Of a stretch of 64,000 nucleotides of DNA, positions 53,435 through 62,372 are shown piece by piece. The DNA lies in NCBI RefSeq assembly GCF_009834125.1, contig NZ_CP047146.1, forward strand, positions 6,131,501 to 6,195,500. Direction: 5' to 3'. Position 1 is the first letter of the stretch, and the number at the start of each line of letters is the position of its first letter. The translations under genes were made by a program, and so were the position numbers. Source of the DNA: Streptomyces sp. GS7 (GTDB taxonomy: Bacteria > Actinomycetota > Actinomycetes > Streptomycetales > Streptomycetaceae). Below the pieces are notes generated by a model that saw nothing but the letters and a program-made list of their open reading frames with translations, did no database searches and was not told where the DNA came from.

Positions 53435-54340
53435 ATGAGCGAGACCTCGTACATGGAGCAGGAGCTGCACAGTCAGCCGGAGACCTGGCGGGAGGCCGCG
53501 CGGATCGGCGCCGCCGGCGGCCCCCTGCCCGCGGCCGGCCGGCGCGTGGCCGTCATCGGATGCGGGACCTCGTGGTTCATGGCGCAGTCGTACGCGGCAC
53601 TGCGCGAAGGCGCCGGCCTGGGGGTGACGGACCCGTTCCCCGCTTCGGAGGCGTTCCTGGGCCACCACCGCGGCTACGACGCGGTGGTGGCCATCACGCG
53701 CTCGGGGACGACGACCGAGGTCCTGCGCGTACTGGAAGCGGTCAAGGGGCGGATCCCGACGGTGACGATCATCGGCGATCCGGAGACGCCGGCGGTCACC
53801 CTCTCGGACGAGACGGTCGCACTGCCCTTCGCCGACGAGCGGTCCGTCGTGCAGACCCGCTTCGCGACCACGGCGCTGACGCTGCTGCGCGCGCATGTCG
53901 GCGAGGACGTCACCCGGGCAGTGCGCGACGCCGAGGAAGCGCTTGCGGCGCCGATCGAGAAGGAGTGGGTGGACGCCGAGCAGTTCTCGTTCCTCGGCAC
54001 GGGCTGGACGTACGGCCTGGCCAATGAAGCCGCTCTCAAGATGCGCGAGGCGTCGCAGAGTTGGACGGAGTCCTACCCCGCGATGGAGTACCGCCACGGC
54101 CCCATCGCGATAGCTGCTCCGGGCCGGGTGACCTGGCTGTTCGGCCAGGCGCCGGAGGGACTGGAGGCCGATGTCGCTCGGACCGGTGCGCGCTTCGTGT
54201 GCCATGCCCGCGATCCGCTCGCCGACCTGGTGCTCGTGCACCGAGTCGCGCTGGAGCGGGCCCGCGCCCGCGGCCTGGACCCCGACAACCCGCGCAGCCT
54301 CACCCGCTCGGTGATGCTCCACGAACCGGCCGCGTCCTAG
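53435..54340 (+). CDS. SIS domain sugar-phosphate isomerase/deaminase (AgaS-like)
   Basis: A 301-residue protein with two SIS domains. VAVIGCGTSWFMAQSYAALRE and DAVVAITRSGTTTEVLRVLEA are phosphosugar-binding motifs; the second domain has FLGTGWTYGLANEAALKMRE and EYRHGPIAIA. Glutamine-amidotransferase domains are absent, so it is a GlmS-like isomerase or AgaS-type deaminase rather than a synthase. GGGAGG precedes the ATG. It is followed after 90 nt by the aldolase gene, which points to catabolism of an amino sugar or ketose phosphate. Confidence 0.88.
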   Translation: MSETSYMEQELHSQPETWREAARIGAAGGPLPAAGRRVAVIGCGTSWFMAQSYAALREGAGLGVTDPFPASEAFLGHHRGYDAVVAITRSGTTTEVLRVLEAVKGRIPTVTIIGDPETPAVTLSDETVALPFADERSVVQTRFATTALTLLRAHVGEDVTRAVRDAEEALAAPIEKEWVDAEQFSFLGTGWTYGLANEAALKMREASQSWTESYPAMEYRHGPIAIAAPGRVTWLFGQAPEGLEADVARTGARFVCHARDPLADLVLVHRVALERARARGLDPDNPRSLTRSVMLHEPAAS

Positions 54341-54430
54341 CCCACCCCCTCTCCCCTCCCCACGCCTCCGTCCCCTCCCCACCCTCCTTCCCCCACCAAC
54401 TCACCCATTCCACAAGGGAGTCAGGCCCTC

Positions 54431-55312
54431 ATGCCTCTAGTCCCCACCTCGGCCATCGTCGACGCCGCACGCGAAGCGGGGGTCGGTGCCGCGGCATTCA
54501 ACGTCATCCATCTCGAAACCGCCGAGGCGCTCGTCACCGCCTCCGAACGCACGGACATCCCGCTGATCCTCCAGATCAGCGAGAACTGCATCCGCTACCA
54601 CGGCAGCCTGCTGCCCATCACCCGTGCCACGCTCGCCCTCGCCGAGCACTCCACCGCCCGGATCGCGGTACACCTCGACCACATCACCGACGCCGAACTG
54701 GTCCACCAGGGAGTCGCGGCCGGTGCGGGCTCGGTCATGGTGGACGCCTCGGCGCTGCCCTACGAGGAGAACGTGTCCACCACGGCCGCGCTCACCGCCT
54801 GGTGCCACGACCGGGGCGTCTATGTCGAGGCAGAGCTCGGCAAGGTGGGCGGGAAGGACGGGGTGCACGCCCCGGGCGTACGCACCGACCCCGGCGAAGC
54901 CCTGGCCTTTGTCCGCGCCACCGGGGTGGACGCGCTCGCCGTCGCCGTCGGCTCCTCGCACGCCATGCACGAGCGCACCGCAGAACTGGACAAGGACCTG
55001 ATCGCGGCGCTGCGCGCGACCCTGCCGGTGCCGTTGGTGCTGCACGGCTCGTCCGGCGTACCGGACGACGAACTGCGGCGCGCCATCGCCGCCGGAATGA
55101 CGAAGATCAACATCTCCACGCATCTGGTCTCCGTCTTCACCCACTCGATACGGCGCACCCTGGACGCCGACCCGGCCCTCGTCGACTCCCGGAAGTACGT
55201 CAAGCCGGCCCGGGAAGCAGTCGCTCAGGAGGCGGCACGACTGCTGGGCGTACTGGGCACCCCGGAGACGGTCCCCGATCTGCGTGCAGCCGGGGTAACG
55301 GCCCGGGGGTGA
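54431..55312 (+). CDS. Class II ketose-bisphosphate aldolase (GatY/KbaY-like)
   Basis: A 293-residue zinc aldolase. IAVHLDHITDAELVHQGVAAG carries the zinc His and catalytic Asp, VEAELGKVGG the Glu loop, AVGSSHAMHE and VLHGSSGVPDDELRRAI the phosphate and zinc sites. With a SIS-domain isomerase upstream and a DeoR repressor downstream the substrate is more likely tagatose- or a related ketose-bisphosphate than glycolytic fructose-1,6-bisphosphate; this is inference. ATG at 54431 follows AAGGGAG. Confidence 0.9.
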   Translation: MPLVPTSAIVDAAREAGVGAAAFNVIHLETAEALVTASERTDIPLILQISENCIRYHGSLLPITRATLALAEHSTARIAVHLDHITDAELVHQGVAAGAGSVMVDASALPYEENVSTTAALTAWCHDRGVYVEAELGKVGGKDGVHAPGVRTDPGEALAFVRATGVDALAVAVGSSHAMHERTAELDKDLIAALRATLPVPLVLHGSSGVPDDELRRAIAAGMTKINISTHLVSVFTHSIRRTLDADPALVDSRKYVKPAREAVAQEAARLLGVLGTPETVPDLRAAGVTARG

Positions 55313-55539
55313 GGAACCGGCGAGCGGGAGGGGCGAGCGGGAGGAATCCGGCGCAAGCAGGCGGCAAAAGCCGGTGAGGAGGAAGACCGGTGAGGGATGA
55401 GGTGTTCGGTTCCGGCTCGGGTGGTGGGGGCGTCGGTACGGCGTCATGGAGGCGGGGCCCCGGGATAGCCGGGGCGGGGGGCGCGAGGGGCATCGCTCGG
55501 CCCGCACCGCGGTCGGTGGAAACGAATTAGGCTCGCGCC

Positions 55540-56343
55540 ATGAAGCGCCATGAACGAATGAACGCACTGCTTGAGCTGCTCGGGGATCGAGGCCGGGTGG
55601 ATGTCGAGGAGGCGGCGACCGAGCTGGAGGTCTCGGCTGCCACGATGCGGCGCGACATGGATGCCCTCGCCGAGCAGCAGCTGCTGACCCGCACCCGGGG
55701 CGGGGCGGTGCTCAGCTCGGTGGCGTACGACCTTCCGATTCGGTACAAGCACGCACACAGGTCGGCGGAGAAGGAGGCGGTGGCGAAGGCGGCGGCGAAG
55801 CTGGTCGAGCGTGGGGATGTCGTCGGGTTGAGCGGCGGGACGACGACCACCGCGATCGCCCGGGCGCTCGCCACCCGTCCGGACTTCGCGGAGGCGGGGC
55901 CGCAACCGCATCTGACGATCGTCACCAACTCCCTCAACATCGCCAATGAGCTGGCGGTGCGCCCACAGATCAAGATCGTCCTGACGGGCGGCGTGGCACA
56001 CTCGCGGTCGTTTGAACTGGTGGGCCCGTTCAGTGAGTTGGTACTGCAGCAGATCTCCATCGACATCGCGTTCATCGGGGCCAACGGCATGGACCCGATG
56101 ATGGGGGCGACGGTGCACGACGAGGCGGAAGCCCGGGTGAACCGCCTCATGGCCGAGCGTTCCCGGCGTGCGGTGGTGGTCGCGGACTCGTCGAAGATCG
56201 GTGAGCGCTGCTTCGCCAGGGTCGGCGACGCGGATGTCTTCGACACGTTCATCACGGACGGCGGGGCGAAGGAGTCGACGCGCCGCGAGTTCGCGGACCG
56301 GGGCCTGAAGGTGGTGACGGCTCGACCGTCCGCGGGCGATTGA
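55540..56343 (+). CDS. DeoR/GlpR family repressor of the sugar island
   Basis: A 267-residue regulator. The HTH is DVEEAATELEVSAATMRRDM with DALAEQQLLTRTRGGAV, followed by the DeoR sensor domain (GDVVGLSGGTTTTAIARAL, IVTNSLNIANEL, VVVADSSKIGERCFARV). TAGGCT (55528-55533) ends 6 nt before the ATG and no ribosome-binding site is visible, so the mRNA is probably leaderless. The inducer is expected to be a phosphosugar made by the pathway. Confidence 0.92.
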   Translation: MKRHERMNALLELLGDRGRVDVEEAATELEVSAATMRRDMDALAEQQLLTRTRGGAVLSSVAYDLPIRYKHAHRSAEKEAVAKAAAKLVERGDVVGLSGGTTTTAIARALATRPDFAEAGPQPHLTIVTNSLNIANELAVRPQIKIVLTGGVAHSRSFELVGPFSELVLQQISIDIAFIGANGMDPMMGATVHDEAEARVNRLMAERSRRAVVVADSSKIGERCFARVGDADVFDTFITDGGAKESTRREFADRGLKVVTARPSAGD

Positions 56344-56734
56344 GCGAGAGGGGGGTGGGGAGGGGGGCGGGGTAGGCGGGGGGGGAAGGATGGGGCGGGG
56401 CCTGGTGTGCCCCTGGGGTGATGTGACGAGTACGCCCCGTATCAGGCCGTTTCGGTTCCCCGATTGCGGGCGCGGTCCGGTTGCGGAAGTGTCGCTGTTG
56501 CGCTTCTGATGCGCTGTCGTGGGGTTGCCAGGGCTGAATTCCGGCGGCTGCCTATGCAGAATGGGGCGGAGCCACGGGACATCCGTCGCAGGGCCGGGGT
56601 GGTCGGCCTGCCCGTCCCCGTTGGGGGAGTTTTCCATCAGAAGCAGCACGAACAGCCAGGACGGCAGGGACATCGAGGCCGGCGGTGAGCGCCGGGCCAC
56701 CGGGACTGCCGGCGCTGTCGGGGGGAGAGATCAC
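56344..56734. other. Gene-free region with G-rich tract
   Basis: Between deoR and the small secreted gene. At 56350-56400 the plus strand has seven runs of four or more G within 51 nt, enough for a G-quadruplex. The remaining 330 nt show no gene I can support. GGGGGAGAG before 56735 is the ribosome-binding site of the next gene. Confidence 0.5.
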
Positions 56735-57046
56735 ATGCGGAAGATCGTTGCCATGGCGCTGACGGGTGCGGCGTGCGCGGCGTCGCTGACGCTGTCCGTG
56801 GCGTCGGAGGCGGTGGCCGCCGAGCAGGTGCCGCGGTGTGTGAAGGTGCGGAAGTTCTTCGACCTGGGCCAGCAGCGCTATGTACGCCTGACGAATCTGT
56901 GCGCCAAGCGGCCGGCTTGCTACACCATCGTCATCCCGCACCGGGCCGGTCCGCACGGCAGGCTGCCGCAGGGGGCCACGAAGGACGTGCGGTACGGGAC
57001 GGTTGCGGGACCGCGGGCCTTGTACGTCAAGACCGTTCCCTGCTGA
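56735..57046 (+). CDS. Small secreted protein, function unknown
   Basis: A 103-residue protein with a clear signal peptide (MRKIVAMALTGAACAASLTL, cleavage probably after AVAA near residue 29). The mature part of about 74 residues has four Cys (RCVK, NLCAK, PACY and the C-terminal PC), able to form two disulfides, and is basic. I do not recognise a family; small Cys-containing secreted proteins of this kind in Streptomyces include enzyme inhibitors, but nothing here proves that. ATG at 56735 has a strong GGGGGAGAG site. Confidence 0.75.
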   Translation: MRKIVAMALTGAACAASLTLSVASEAVAAEQVPRCVKVRKFFDLGQQRYVRLTNLCAKRPACYTIVIPHRAGPHGRLPQGATKDVRYGTVAGPRALYVKTVPC

Positions 57047-57391
57047 CGGCCGCGCCTTCCTCGCCGACGCGATCTTCCCTTCCCAGGCGCCCGTTCCCCT
57101 TCGGGGCACCCGGCCCCTTTCAAGGCCACCGTTCCCCCTTCGAAGCACCCGGTCCTTCTAGCGAGCACCTCCCTGCACAAGGACCTTGCCCCGGAGGGAC
57201 CTTGCCCCGGAAGGGTCTTTCCCTGGAAGGCTCCTTTCCCGCACACACCAACCCTCCCCGCGTACGCCCCACCGCTCCCGGCGAGCCCCTTTCCGACTGC
57301 CGAACCGTTCCACGGCGGGACGGGCAGGCCCCGTCGAGGACGTACACTCGCCCAGGGCAGCCGCCTGAGACGGGAGCCACGGTCCCGCGGC
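57047..57391. repeat. Gene-free convergent region with degenerate short repeats
   Basis: GGACCTTGCCCCGGA occurs at 57181-57195 and 57197-57211 (16-nt step). Looser copies of CCTTTC/CCGGAAGG-type units continue to about 57240, and CCCTTCGG/CCCTTTC-type units precede them from 57090. Several can form small hairpins. No gene is supported. Confidence 0.5.
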
Positions 57392-58012
57392 TCAGGCGCG
57401 CAGTGTGATGCCGTCGAGAACCATGGAGAGGTACTGGCGGGCGATCTCCTCGGGGCTGTGCCGGCCCTGTGGCCGGTACCAGCTCGCGGCGACCCAGACG
57501 GTGTCGCGCAGAAAACGGTAGGTCAGCCGGATGTCGAGGTCGCCGCGGAAGACGCCTTCGGTGACGCCGCGTTCCAGCGTGCCCAGCCATGCCTTCTCGA
57601 ACTTCCGCTGGGAATCGGTGAGATAGCCGAAGCGGGGCTGGGTCGCGAGGTGCCGGGCCTCCTTCTGGTAGATGGCGACGGCGGCGCGGTGCCGGTCGAT
57701 CTCCCGGAACGATTCGGTGACCAGGGCCTCGATGGTCTCGCGGGGGCCGAGGTGCGCGGCGAGCACCGCGTCGTAGCCGGCCCACAGTTCGTCCAGGAAG
57801 GTGGCGAGGATTTCGTCCACCATCGATTCCTTGGAGTCGAAGTGGTAGTAGAGGCTGCCCGCGAGCATTCCGGCCCGGTCCGCGATACGGCGGACGGTGG
57901 TGGCGTTGTAGCCCTGGTCGGCGAACACCTCGGCCGCGATGGAGAGGAGTTCGCGGCGGCGGTCGGGGGAGGTGGGCGCGGGGGTCGCTTTGGTGTTCTT
58001 GGCGGTTGGCAC
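57392..58012 (-). CDS. TetR family regulator
   Basis: A 206-residue repressor. The HTH is VFADQGYNATTVRRIADRAG followed by MLAGSLYYHFDSKESMVDEI. The C-terminal domain (DRHRAAVAIYQKEARHLATQ, WVAASWYRPQGRHSPEE) resembles KstR2-type regulators that bind acyl-CoA ligands. A much longer minus-strand frame runs through here but it is antisense to the FUSC gene; the GTG at 58012 starts the real protein. It is divergent from a FUSC gene with a TTTAC-N2-GTAAA site between them, so it probably represses both. Confidence 0.9.
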   Translation of the reverse strand: MPTAKNTKATPAPTSPDRRRELLSIAAEVFADQGYNATTVRRIADRAGMLAGSLYYHFDSKESMVDEILATFLDELWAGYDAVLAAHLGPRETIEALVTESFREIDRHRAAVAIYQKEARHLATQPRFGYLTDSQRKFEKAWLGTLERGVTEGVFRGDLDIRLTYRFLRDTVWVAASWYRPQGRHSPEEIARQYLSMVLDGITLRA

Positions 58013-58057
58013 GTGGCTATTGTCGCGCGCCGCTGATCGGCCACGGGCGGCATATCG

Positions 58058-58069
58058 TTTACTTGTAAA
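58058..58069. promoter_or_regulatory. TetR operator in the divergent TetR/FUSC promoter
   Basis: TTTACTTGTAAA has perfect 5-bp arms. It ends 8 nt before TAACCT (58078-58083), a -10 box that ends 7 nt before the FUSC ATG, so a bound repressor would cover the -35/spacer region of a leaderless promoter. Confidence 0.6.
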
Positions 58070-58090
58070 ACACCTGCTAACCTTTTGGCT

Positions 58091-60139
58091 ATGGGGAAGC
58101 ACGCCAAGCCTGCCGCGCTCACGAGGAAGCCGAGGAAGAGCCCGAAGGACCCGAAGGACCCGAAGGACTCGGAGAACGCGGAGCACCCGAAGGCCCCGAA
58201 GCACGGGGAGAACGCGGAGCACTCGGAGTACCCCGAGAGTGCGTCCGGCGCGCCGGAGGCGGGGCTGCCGGGTGCGGTGCGGGTCCGGCCGCTGCCGGTC
58301 CGGAGCACGGTGCGGCTGCGGCGGCCCGTCGACATCTGGCACAAGCCGGCGCTCAGTGCGGTGGTGGCGATGGCGGTCCCCGATCTGACGCTGTTCGCCC
58401 TGGGGCGGCTGGATCTGGTGCTCTACACCTCCGCGGGCGCGATGTGCGCGCTGTATGCGCACGGGCTGCCGTACGCGGCGCGGGCCCGGACGCTGTCGTG
58501 GGTGGTGCTCGGGATGGTCGCGAGCCTGGCCGTCGCGCTGACCGCGGCGTCGCTGGTCGGGTCGGCCGCGGTGCTGGTCGTGCTGGCGTCCCTGATGGCC
58601 GCGGTGCACAAGATGGTGTGCGATGCGACGCGGATCGGGCCGCCGGGGAACCTGATCCTGACGTTCATCGCGGCGTCGGCGTTCTTCGTGCCGCAGCGGC
58701 TCGCGGAGGTGCCGGCGCATCTGGCGCCGGCGCTCGGCGCCGGGGCGTTCGCGTGGCTGGTGTGCATGGCGCCCGCGCTGGTACGGCCGCGGGGGCCGGA
58801 GCGGATCGCCACCGCGCGGGCGCTGGAGGCCGCGGCCGGGTTGCTGCGTACGGGGGCCGGGGCCGCCGGCGACGGGGCGGCGGGGACGGGAACGGCTCGC
58901 GGAACCGATCCGGCCGGGGTGGCGCAGGCCCGGCATGCGACCGCGGCGGCGGTGAATGCCGCGTGGCACACACTGTTCCTTGTTCCGGTGCGTACGGCGC
59001 AGCACGCGGCGGCCCGGGCGGGGCTGGAACGGCTGCTGGCTCAGGCCGAGTCGGCGCTGGGGGACGCGGATCCGCCGGGCGGCGCCGAGGCCGCGGCGGA
59101 GCGCTTCGGCAGGTGGGCGCGGGAGTTGCGGAGTGGGCGGCCGGTGCCCGAGGTGCCGCTGTCCGCGGCCCAGGCAGAGGAGCTGGCCGGGGTGGCGGCG
59201 GAGGCCGGCATCGGCGGTGCCGCCGGCGGTCTCCGCGCCGCCCCGCCCACCGGCGACCGCCTCGTTCCCCCCTCCCCCTGTCTGCGCCGCCCCGCCCCCG
59301 GGCACCACCACGGTGTACGGGCGGTGCTCGCGCGCCTCGCGCCCGGTTCGCCGCTGCTGCCCGTCGGGGCGCGGGTGGCGGTGGGATGCGTGCTGGCGGG
59401 CTGGGCGTCGATGGCGGTGGGGGTCGGGCATCCGTACTGGGCCGTGGTGACGGCGGCGTCGATCTACCAGGCCAACACCACGCTCTCCTGGCAGCGCGCG
59501 GTGCAGCGCACCCTCGGGAACCTGCTGGGGCTGGTGCTGTTCACCGCCCTGCTGCCGCTGATCCACACCGGGCGGTTGACGATGATCGCGCTGGCACTGG
59601 CCTTCCAGCTCGGCGCGGAGGCCACGATCACCCGGAATTACTGGCTCGGCTCGGTGTGTGTCACGCCCATGGCGCTGCTGTTGACCGAGTTCGGCAGGCA
59701 CCTGCCGGCGTCGGCGCTGGTCGCCGACCGGTGGATCGACACCGTGGTGGGGGCGGCGGTCGGGCTGGCCTGCTGTGTGCTGGTCACCAACCGGCGGGCC
59801 GCCGACCGTATCGACGGCGCGCTGGAGCGGCTGGCGGAGGCCGAGGCGGCGGCGTCCCGGCTGCTGGCCGCGGGGCCGGAAACAGGGCCGGGGACGGTGC
59901 CCGGGCCGGGGACGTCCTGGGCGTCGGACCTGGTGGCGGACGAGGCTCGGGAGGCGGGCTGGGCGCGCGACCGGCTCGCCGGGTGCCTGGTGGAGCTGCG
60001 GGAGGCGGTCGATGTGGCGGCCGGCGAGTGGTGGCAGCGGGCGCTGCCCGAGGAGCGGATCGCGCGCGCCGAGCAGCAGGGGCACCGGACGCTGGCGGGC
60101 CTGGTCCGGCGGCTGTCCGCGCCCGCGCTGGCCGCCTGA
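58091..60139 (+). CDS. FUSC family membrane protein, second copy
   Basis: A 682-residue protein with two hydrophobic clusters (about 90-220 and about 420-560). PYWAVVTAASIYQANTTLSW with QRAVQRTLGNLLGLVLFTAL is the FUSC core. Residues 1-60 are Lys/Asp/Glu/Pro-rich with a repeated KDP unit and are presumably cytosolic and disordered. It differs clearly from the FUSC protein at 26612. ATG at 58091 is preferred over a TTG at 58085. Divergent from TetR, whose operator overlaps its promoter. Confidence 0.85.
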   Translation: MGKHAKPAALTRKPRKSPKDPKDPKDSENAEHPKAPKHGENAEHSEYPESASGAPEAGLPGAVRVRPLPVRSTVRLRRPVDIWHKPALSAVVAMAVPDLTLFALGRLDLVLYTSAGAMCALYAHGLPYAARARTLSWVVLGMVASLAVALTAASLVGSAAVLVVLASLMAAVHKMVCDATRIGPPGNLILTFIAASAFFVPQRLAEVPAHLAPALGAGAFAWLVCMAPALVRPRGPERIATARALEAAAGLLRTGAGAAGDGAAGTGTARGTDPAGVAQARHATAAAVNAAWHTLFLVPVRTAQHAAARAGLERLLAQAESALGDADPPGGAEAAAERFGRWARELRSGRPVPEVPLSAAQAEELAGVAAEAGIGGAAGGLRAAPPTGDRLVPPSPCLRRPAPGHHHGVRAVLARLAPGSPLLPVGARVAVGCVLAGWASMAVGVGHPYWAVVTAASIYQANTTLSWQRAVQRTLGNLLGLVLFTALLPLIHTGRLTMIALALAFQLGAEATITRNYWLGSVCVTPMALLLTEFGRHLPASALVADRWIDTVVGAAVGLACCVLVTNRRAADRIDGALERLAEAEAAASRLLAAGPETGPGTVPGPGTSWASDLVADEAREAGWARDRLAGCLVELREAVDVAAGEWWQRALPEERIARAEQQGHRTLAGLVRRLSAPALAA

Positions 60140-60249
60140 CGCGCACGTCCGCCCGGCCCGGCGGCGGGTGCCGGATGGCAGGCACAATGAGGACAGGGCC
60201 GTCGCCAGGACCGGGCGGACGGCCGTACGGCATGGCCGGTGTGCGGGGT

Positions 60250-60261
60250 GTACGGCCGTAC
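60250..60261 (+). promoter_or_regulatory. Palindrome upstream of marR
   Basis: GTACGGCCGTAC is a perfect 12-bp palindrome 49 nt before the MarR start; a related GGCCGTACGGC lies about 30 nt further up. It may be the autoregulatory site of the MarR protein. Confidence 0.4.
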
Positions 60262-60310
60262 GACGCTGCCGGGATTGGGGCGGTACGAAGGTGCCGAGAG
60301 GAGAGTGCGG

Positions 60311-60817
60311 GTGACCGAGGACATCGTCGCGGGGGTGCTCCGCCAGTGGCAGCAGGTGCATCCCGGGCTGGACACCGGCCCGATGGCGGTGATCGGGCGG
60401 CTCAACCGCTGTTCCGCGCTGCTCCAGCAGGCCGCCGACGCGCCGCTGCGGAAGGCGGGGCTGACCCGGCCCGAGTTCGACATCCTGGGCACCCTGCGCC
60501 GGATGGACCGTGAGCTGACACCGGGCCGGGTGGCGCGCGAGACGTTCGCCTCCGGGGCGGCGGTCACCAAGCGCGTACGGCAGTTGGAGGAGCGCGGGCT
60601 GATCAGCCGGCGGCCCGACGACCGGGACCGCCGGGTCGCGCATCTGTCGCTCACGGCGGAAGGGCGCGAGACCATCGACCGGCTGCTGCCCGAGCAGTTG
60701 CGCTACGAGGCGGCGCTGCTGGCCGGCATCGGGGACGAGCGGCAGGAGGAACTGTCCGCGGCGCTGGGTGAGTTGCTGGTGGTGCTGGAGGGTCGGCTGG
60801 GGAGCCTGATGGAGTGA
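60311..60817 (+). CDS. MarR family transcriptional regulator
   Basis: A 168-residue winged-helix regulator: LTRPEFDILGTLRRMDRELT, then GRVARETFASGAAVTKRVRQ (recognition helix) and LISRRPDDRDRRVAHLSLTA (wing). The frame opens earlier, but the GTG at 60311 follows GGAGAG at a good distance. It lies 171 nt after the FUSC stop on the same strand and may control it or itself. Confidence 0.9.
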   Translation: MTEDIVAGVLRQWQQVHPGLDTGPMAVIGRLNRCSALLQQAADAPLRKAGLTRPEFDILGTLRRMDRELTPGRVARETFASGAAVTKRVRQLEERGLISRRPDDRDRRVAHLSLTAEGRETIDRLLPEQLRYEAALLAGIGDERQEELSAALGELLVVLEGRLGSLME

Positions 60818-60989
60818 CGGGGGGCTGCGGGCCTCCGCGGGCCCCGGCGGGGAGGGCGGGCGGCCACTCCTCGCAGCCCGCGGCCTCGCAGTCCTGTTGC
60901 CACTCCGGCGCGCTTCCGCCGCTCCACCCGGACCGGGCTCCTCATTCTCCTGGAGCGGACTCCTCACTCCCCCGGGCTGGACTCCTCCA

Positions 60990-61313
60990 CTACCCCGCGA
61001 ACGGCTCGTCGCTCCAGCGGAACCACGCGGCGTCGTCCTCGATGTGCAGCAGGAACTCGGCGACGGGGCCGGCCGGGGCCACCAGCCGCACGCCGTCGGC
61101 GGCGCGGCTGTAGGCGTCCTCCCAGGCGGTCGGGTCGTCGTCGATGGTGTCGAGGAGGGCCAGTTCGCGGGTGAAGTGCGGCTCCAGTTCGGCGAAGGCC
61201 GGGCCGGGGGCGAAGCGGCCGTTCAGCCAGGGGAAGTCCGCCTGGGTGACGGTGATTTCACCGACCATGTCCGGGCCTCGCTCCACCCGCCAGATCTCAC
61301 CGATGTACGGCAT
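60990..61313 (-). CDS. Conserved-looking small hypothetical protein
   Basis: A 107-residue acidic soluble protein beginning MPYIGEIWRVERGPDMVGEI with a Trp-rich C-terminus (LLHIEDDAAWFRWSDEPF). Codon use fits the window. No domain is recognised. It stands alone between marR and a repeat region. Confidence 0.65.
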   Translation of the reverse strand: MPYIGEIWRVERGPDMVGEITVTQADFPWLNGRFAPGPAFAELEPHFTRELALLDTIDDDPTAWEDAYSRAADGVRLVAPAGPVAEFLLHIEDDAAWFRWSDEPFAG

Positions 61314-61663
61314 TGCCGCCTCCCCTTGGTCCTGCTGGTGACGCGCGTGAACGCCCGGCCGGATGTGGCGGGGTGCAGGTCATGCGCGACGGTCGGACGT
61401 CAGGATGGCAGACGGCGGGAACACGTCGAGCGGGTTCCGGTATTCCGCCAGAGGTCAAGTCCACCGCCGGTCGCAGATGGCCGGAACATCGTTCGGGAAC
61501 GCGGTTCTGGAGTGCCGTTCGGGAACGCCCTTCTGGGTCACCGTTCCGGATCGTGCAGGAACGCCGTTGCCGCTCGGGAACACCGTTACAGAGCAGCGCT
61601 CCCCAGCGGCGTCCCCACGTGGTGTTCCCGAGCGGCGCCCCCGAGCAGCGTTCCCGATCGGTG
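61314..61663. repeat. Gene-free region with an array of GTTCGGGAACG repeats and a long hairpin
   Basis: GTTCGGGAACGCGGTTCTGG (61491-61510) recurs at 61517-61536 with two changes, and looser copies (GCTCGGGAACACCGTTAC, TTCCGG, inverted TTCCCGAGC) continue to about 61660. CGCTCGGGAACACC (61571-61584) and its exact inverse (61621-61634) form a stem that extends to 16 bp with a 36-nt loop. On the minus strand this hairpin follows the TetR stop, so it may terminate that transcript. The first 175 nt show nothing. Confidence 0.6.
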
Positions 61664-62302
61664 TTACGGGATGTCGTCCCGGGGGCCGTCCCCCGGTGGG
61701 GTGCGGTCGCCGAAGAGTCCGGTCAGGTGGCGGTCGAGGATGCGCAGCGCGTCGTCCGGGCCGTGCACGCCGAGCAGGACGTAGGTGGCGAGGCCGTCGG
61801 TGAGGCTGATCAGCAGCATCGCCTCGTCCTCGGTGGCCCGTTCCGGCGGCAGTTCGCCGCGGTCGGCGGCCAGCCGCAGCTGATCGGCGAAGAAGGCGCG
61901 GAGCTTGGGGATGCCGTCCCGGGCCTCGGCGCCCAGGGCGGGGTCGTGGACGGCGCGGGAGTAGTAGGCGGCGCCGACCAGGAGGCCGGTCCGGCTCTCC
62001 TCGTCGAGGGGGAGCATGCCGGACAGGCAGGCGCGCAGCACGGCCTGGGGCGTGGGCTCCTCGTCGAGGGCCTCGATGCGTTCGCGGATGCGGTCGGTGG
62101 CCAGCCGGTTGATGTGCCGGAGGGCGAACAGCAGCATCTCGTCCTTGGTGCGGAAGTAGTGCTGGAGCCGGCCGAGCGAGATGCCGGCCTCGGCGGCGAC
62201 ATCGCGCAGGCTGGCGCTGTCCATGCCCCGGGTGCTCGCGATCCGCCAGAGCGCCGCGGAGATCTCCTGCCGCCTGGCTTCGCGATCCACCTTCTTGGGC
62301 AC
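61664..62302 (-). CDS. TetR family regulator, BetI-like
   Basis: A 212-residue repressor with the HTH GMDSASLRDVAAEAGISLGR followed by LQHYFRTKDEMLLFALRHIN and a BetI/TetR_C_6-type ligand domain. The start is GTG at 62302. It is divergent from the PH-domain genes, and a 15-bp palindrome between the two genes is its probable operator. Confidence 0.92.
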   Translation of the reverse strand: MPKKVDREARRQEISAALWRIASTRGMDSASLRDVAAEAGISLGRLQHYFRTKDEMLLFALRHINRLATDRIRERIEALDEEPTPQAVLRACLSGMLPLDEESRTGLLVGAAYYSRAVHDPALGAEARDGIPKLRAFFADQLRLAADRGELPPERATEDEAMLLISLTDGLATYVLLGVHGPDDALRILDRHLTGLFGDRTPPGDGPRDDIP

Positions 62303-62372
62303 GGGCGGCCTCCCTTCGTTGTTGCGTGGTGCGGCCTGCCGTCACGCCGCCCGTCGGTGACCGGCCCGCTTT

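Noticed and set aside
57392..60967. 1191-codon minus-strand open frame
   Set aside because: Only its last 206 codons are a real gene (TetR). The rest is Pro/Arg-rich and antisense to the FUSC and MarR genes.
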